Origin: Millisia brevis NBRC 105863
GTDB taxonomy: Bacteria > Actinomycetota > Actinomycetes > Mycobacteriales > Mycobacteriaceae
Assembly: GCF_001552615.1 (NCBI RefSeq)
Contig: NZ_BCRN01000009.1
Span: forward strand, 124,001-188,000
Direction of reading: 5' to 3'
Length of the DNA: 64,000 nucleotides
Below the pieces are notes generated by a model. That model had not been told where the DNA came from, did no database searches, and was given only the letters and a program-made list of their open reading frames with translations. The stretch's first letter is position 1. Every line of letters begins with the position of its first letter. Position numbers and translations under genes: made by a program. Shown here one piece after another: positions 60,896 through 64,000 of the stretch.

Positions 60896-62902
60896 ATGAC
60901 GACGACCCGCAGAATGGGAACGACCGCTCTGACGGCGATCCTGGCCGCCGCCACGGTGATCGGGCTGCCGCCGGCCGCCCTGGCGGTGCCGGGAGACCCT
61001 CCGCCACCGCTGTTCCTCGACGAGGTCGGGTCGGCGCGCACCCTGTCCTTTCCGGGGGCGACCGGCGAGATGAGCCTGTCCCTGCCGATCCCCGGCGACC
61101 TCGTACCCGTCGCGCTGCGAGGCGTCACCGAGTCACCGGCCTTCGTCGGCGGCGGCACCATCGACGTCGTACAGGGTGACCGCATCCTGTCCCGCACCCC
61201 GATCGATCCGGCACCGAACGCGCCGATCGAGTTACCCCTGAACGGTATCGAGACCGAAGGCGCCGCCGCCGACCTGCGCATCCTCACCCGCCTGAACGTC
61301 GACAACACCTGTGTGATCAATCCGGACAACGCCTTTCGCATCATCGACACCCAAGTGGAGTACGCGGGGCGCGAAGCGATCCCACAGACCGTCGCGGACT
61401 TCCTGCCGCCGGTCCTGCGTCAGCTGACCCTCTACATCCCCGACGACGTGCGACAGGAGGAGGGCGCCGCCGCGGTCTCGCTGGCCGCCGCGATCACCGC
61501 CCACTACGGCTCGGCCCACCCGCGGATCGTCACCGCGAGCCTGCCGCGCGCCTCGATGACCCCACCGACGGCGCCCGGCCCGCTCGAACGGCAGATCGTC
61601 ATCAGCACCGATCGTCCGGCCGGGCTCGGTATCGGTCCGGGGCCCGAGGGCAGCACGTTCCTGACGATCGGCGGTGCGGCCGATCAACTCGCGACGCAGA
61701 GCACCCTGTTGGTCTCCGACCTCGCCCAGATCGCGGTGGCCTCGGCGGCGGTCGCCGGGCCGCAACCGGCCGTGGCCCAACTGGCGCCGACCGTACGGAC
61801 CCTCTCGGACATCGGGGTGGGCGATACGACGGTGGTGTCGACCGGGTGGCCGGAGATCACCATCGGTATCGATCAGACGCGGTTGGGCCGCCCGGCGACC
61901 GGCGTGCGCGTCGAGTTGGCGGGTTCCTATACCCCGACCGGCTCGGGGGTGATCGCGGTGCGCGCGGGCGAACGGACGATCGCGACGATCCCCACCGACG
62001 ACTCGGGCAGCTTCGACACCTTCGTCGACATTCCCGACGACGTGCTGCGCCGGTACACCGGTGTGACCGTCACCCTGGAGAACGCCGAGGCGCCCGCCGG
62101 CTGTCTCGACGGCCCCCGCAGCTCCCTGTCGCTGAGTTCGGCCGGCGAGATCGTCTCCACCACAGCCGATCCCCCGCCGGCCGGCTTCGTGTCGCTCCCG
62201 CAGGCGCTGTTGCCGTGGACCCAACTCGCCTGGACGACGGGCGATGTCGCCGATGTCGCCCGCGCGGTTTCGATCGTCACGGCGCTGCAACAGCTGTCGG
62301 CGATGCCGCTCGACATCTCGGTGGTCGACATGGCCACCGCGGCGAGTTCGGCGCTACCGGCGATCCTGATCGCCGCGGACGGTACCGGGCTGCCCGATCC
62401 GGCGCTGCCGGTCACCTCCGACGGCAGCACGATCACGGTGCGCGCGAGCGACGGCTCGGACCAGCAACTCTCGCTGACCCCGCAATTGTCGTACGGGGCC
62501 CTGCAGGTGATCCGCGACGGGGACCGCACGCTGCTGATCGCCGACTCGACCGGCAGCCCCGGCGATCTCGATCAGCTGCTGGCCCGGATGAGCGCCGATG
62601 GGCTGTGGTCGTCCGCCGACGGCGAGGCGGTCCTGCAGGTCGCCGGGCGCGAGCCGGTGGTGGTCGACGTCGATGTCGACGCCGCGGAGATCGCAATGAC
62701 CGAGGAGTCGTCGACCGGGATCGGGCCGATCGTCGTCGGCGCTCTGGCGGCCGCAGGCCTGCTTCTCGTCGCCGCGCTGCTGTTCCTGCGCCGGCGACGA
62801 CGCCCCACCGCCGACGCGACCCCCGCCACCGGCACTGGCACCGCCAGCAACACCACGGACACCGACACGACCGGCACCGACGAGACCACCACCGGGCCAT
62901 GA
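60896..62902 (+). CDS. BcsB-like cellulose synthase regulatory subunit homologue
   Basis: A secreted, membrane-anchored protein of 668 residues. A signal peptide (MTTTRRMGTTALTAILAAATV, ending near AALA) is followed by a large outer region made of two related halves with carbohydrate-binding/flavodoxin-like folds. LTLYIPDDVRQEEGAAAVSLAAAITAHYG and ADQLATQSTLLVSDLAQIAV are similar to BcsB, and the C-terminus has one helix near residues 613-633 and an Arg-rich then Thr-rich tail. BcsB guides the nascent glucan out of BcsA in Gram-negatives; actinobacterial homologues are little studied. ATG 60896 with GGAAG upstream is chosen; ATG 60866 is possible. The next gene overlaps as ATGA. The family call is moderate, resting on pattern and organisation. 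Confidence 0.65.
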   Translation: MTTTRRMGTTALTAILAAATVIGLPPAALAVPGDPPPPLFLDEVGSARTLSFPGATGEMSLSLPIPGDLVPVALRGVTESPAFVGGGTIDVVQGDRILSRTPIDPAPNAPIELPLNGIETEGAAADLRILTRLNVDNTCVINPDNAFRIIDTQVEYAGREAIPQTVADFLPPVLRQLTLYIPDDVRQEEGAAAVSLAAAITAHYGSAHPRIVTASLPRASMTPPTAPGPLERQIVISTDRPAGLGIGPGPEGSTFLTIGGAADQLATQSTLLVSDLAQIAVASAAVAGPQPAVAQLAPTVRTLSDIGVGDTTVVSTGWPEITIGIDQTRLGRPATGVRVELAGSYTPTGSGVIAVRAGERTIATIPTDDSGSFDTFVDIPDDVLRRYTGVTVTLENAEAPAGCLDGPRSSLSLSSAGEIVSTTADPPPAGFVSLPQALLPWTQLAWTTGDVADVARAVSIVTALQQLSAMPLDISVVDMATAASSALPAILIAADGTGLPDPALPVTSDGSTITVRASDGSDQQLSLTPQLSYGALQVIRDGDRTLLIADSTGSPGDLDQLLARMSADGLWSSADGEAVLQVAGREPVVVDVDVDAAEIAMTEESSTGIGPIVVGALAAAGLLLVAALLFLRRRRRPTADATPATGTGTASNTTDTDTTGTDETTTGP

Positions 62903-64000
62903 CCGCCGACACCACCGCCGAGCGGATCGACACACCGTCGCAGGCGCTCGGTACCGCTCGCACGATCGCGGTCCGCTGGGCGATTCTGCTGGCGCTGATC
63001 GTGCTGGCCTTCTGGCGCACCATCCGGGCGGTCGCCGAAGAGATGTTGGCGCACACGCTGATCAGTTACGTGCCGGTGCTGATCCTGTTGACGATCATCG
63101 CCGCGGCGGGAGTCTCCTGGCGGGGGCACCGCGAGCCGCCGATCCACGACCGGCAGACCGACGTCATCGTCGCGACGGTGATCCTGGTGCCGGCGTTGGC
63201 GCTGCAGGTGATGGTGACGCCCCGCTACGGCCAGGTATACCTGACCACCCACGTCGATCTGCTCGCCCTGTGGCTGTTCACCCTCGGCGGCGCGGTGGTG
63301 ATGTTCGGGCTGCGCCCGGTGGTCCGCTATCGCTGGGTCTGGGTGATCTTCCTCGGGATCTTTCCGGTTCCGGTGCGGGTGGCGATCCTGTGGCTCGGCG
63401 GCGGGCCGCTGGTCGCCGGCGCGGTGGTGGTGGCGTTGGCGTCCGCGGCCACCGCGGTCGCCGCCGGGCGCACCCGTCGGCGCGCCCTCTTCGGTGCCGC
63501 GGTGTCGGCCGCGGTGGGCCTGGTGGGGTTGTTCGCCCTCAACTACGGCTGGATCGTGTTCGGCGGCAGCGTGCCGCCGCTGGCGGCGATGGTGTCGATT
63601 CCCCCGCTCGGCTGCGCGCTGGTCGCCTGCACGGTCACCTACATCGACCGCCGCCGCCGGCGGACCGGCTGGGGACCGCTGCTGGGCCGACCGGTCAGCC
63701 CGCCGGCGCTGCCGCGGGTGGGCCGGCCGTTCCTGCTGGTGGTCGTGGTCGCGGTGCTGCTCGCGTTCGTCCCGGTGCCCCCGGTGGGCACCTGGCCGAG
63801 CACCCGCATCCCCGAACTGCGTACGGACGAACCGCTGCCGGTGCCCGCGGGCTGGACGCAGGAATCGGTCGAGCGGTACGACTGGGTGTCCCGGCTCTAC
63901 GGGCCCGGTTCGGTGTTGATCCGGCAGGTCCTCGTCCAGAATCGGGGCAGCACGCAGTACGACGACCTCGGACGTCCGCGCCGGGTGGTCGTCGACACCG
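62899..64000 (+). CDS. Polytopic membrane protein coupled to BcsB-like gene, 3' end outside window
   Basis: The frame is open from the ATG at 62899 to the right edge (367 codons seen). At least eight hydrophobic segments are visible, such as WAILLALIVLAFWRT, VLILLTIIAAAGVSW and FLLVVVVAVLLAFVPV. A hydrophilic part then begins near residue 300 (RIPELRTDEPLPVPAGWTQESVERYDWVSRL). The start overlaps the BcsB-like stop as ATGA, so the two are translated together. I do not recognise the family. Membrane synthases, exosortase-like proteins or transport subunits are all conceivable. A glycosyltransferase gene might follow outside the window. Confidence 0.75.
   Translation, partial: MTADTTAERIDTPSQALGTARTIAVRWAILLALIVLAFWRTIRAVAEEMLAHTLISYVPVLILLTIIAAAGVSWRGHREPPIHDRQTDVIVATVILVPALALQVMVTPRYGQVYLTTHVDLLALWLFTLGGAVVMFGLRPVVRYRWVWVIFLGIFPVPVRVAILWLGGGPLVAGAVVVALASAATAVAAGRTRRRALFGAAVSAAVGLVGLFALNYGWIVFGGSVPPLAAMVSIPPLGCALVACTVTYIDRRRRRTGWGPLLGRPVSPPALPRVGRPFLLVVVVAVLLAFVPVPPVGTWPSTRIPELRTDEPLPVPAGWTQESVERYDWVSRLYGPGSVLIRQVLVQNRGSTQYDDLGRPRRVVVDT

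Noticed and set aside
1-64000. tRNA or rRNA genes, CRISPR arrays, insertion sequences, prophage
   Set aside because: None recognised by eye: no transposase-like frames, no regularly spaced direct repeats beyond the short arrays listed, and no tRNA-like cloverleaf noticed. A dedicated tRNA and IS search would settle this.

Overview
The window is high-G+C DNA (roughly 70% by eye) from an actinobacterium of the order Mycobacteriales. The best evidence is a set of genes tied to the mycolic-acid/arabinogalactan cell envelope. These are an AftD-type arabinofuranosyltransferase, the small DUF2613 protein next to it, a DUF3068 membrane protein, LpqI, and the fadE5 / fadA2 / fabG4 / htdX fatty-acid cluster. 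Gene order and strands across about 30.4-55.0 kb match, in inverted orientation, what I recall of Mycobacterium tuberculosis Rv0244c-Rv0236c followed by Rv0228-Rv0225. The purT - rhodanese - metZ order resembles Rv0389-Rv0391. The genus cannot be fixed from the sequence, but the accessory content suggests a non-tuberculous relative (Gordonia, Williamsia, Tsukamurella or similar).

Region 1 (1-14.2 kb) is accessory metabolism. A truncated FRG-domain gene and a succinate/acetate CoA-transferase sit at the left edge. A minus-strand operon follows: class II aldolase, two peptide-type ABC permeases, a fused double ATPase and a lipoprotein binding protein, all joined by 4-bp start/stop overlaps, then an NtaA/DszA-type flavin monooxygenase and a PPOX-type flavoprotein. 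A divergent LysR regulator, an SsuD-like monooxygenase and a ketopantoate-reductase-like enzyme are read the other way. Together these look like a system that imports and oxidatively breaks down an organic substrate, possibly an organosulfur or aminocarboxylate compound.

Region 2 (14.2-30.2 kb) is mixed. It holds a HTH/PIN toxin-antitoxin pair, a MOSC protein, a sugar module (GH3 beta-glucosidase, MFS, AraC), metZ with a rhodanese, an FprA-type reductase, a DUF456 protein, an SRPBCC protein, TerD, purT, a methylacyl-CoA racemase and a glycerate kinase.

Region 3 (30.2-42.8 kb) is the conserved lipid cluster: fadE5, a large VanW protein, fadA2, fabG4-htdX, a TetR regulator, lpqI, a universal stress protein and DUF2613. 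Four related 16-bp sites lie at the fadE5, fadA2/fabG4 and tetR promoters, two of them exactly between a -35 and a -10. This makes a TetR-controlled regulon likely.

Region 4 (42.8-55.0 kb) is the envelope-glycan cluster: aftD, an acyltransferase whose gene overlaps aftD tail to tail, DUF3068, a stand-alone HipB-like regulator with a hipA remnant and three phased operators, a polysaccharide flippase, a large membrane protein and a GT4 glycosyltransferase.

Region 5 (55.1-64 kb) holds an operon of an EamA transporter, two small membrane proteins and a Clp-type AAA+ ATPase lacking its N-domain, then a divergent LysR gene. At the right edge a BcsB-like secreted membrane protein is coupled to a polytopic membrane protein, possibly the start of an exopolysaccharide locus.
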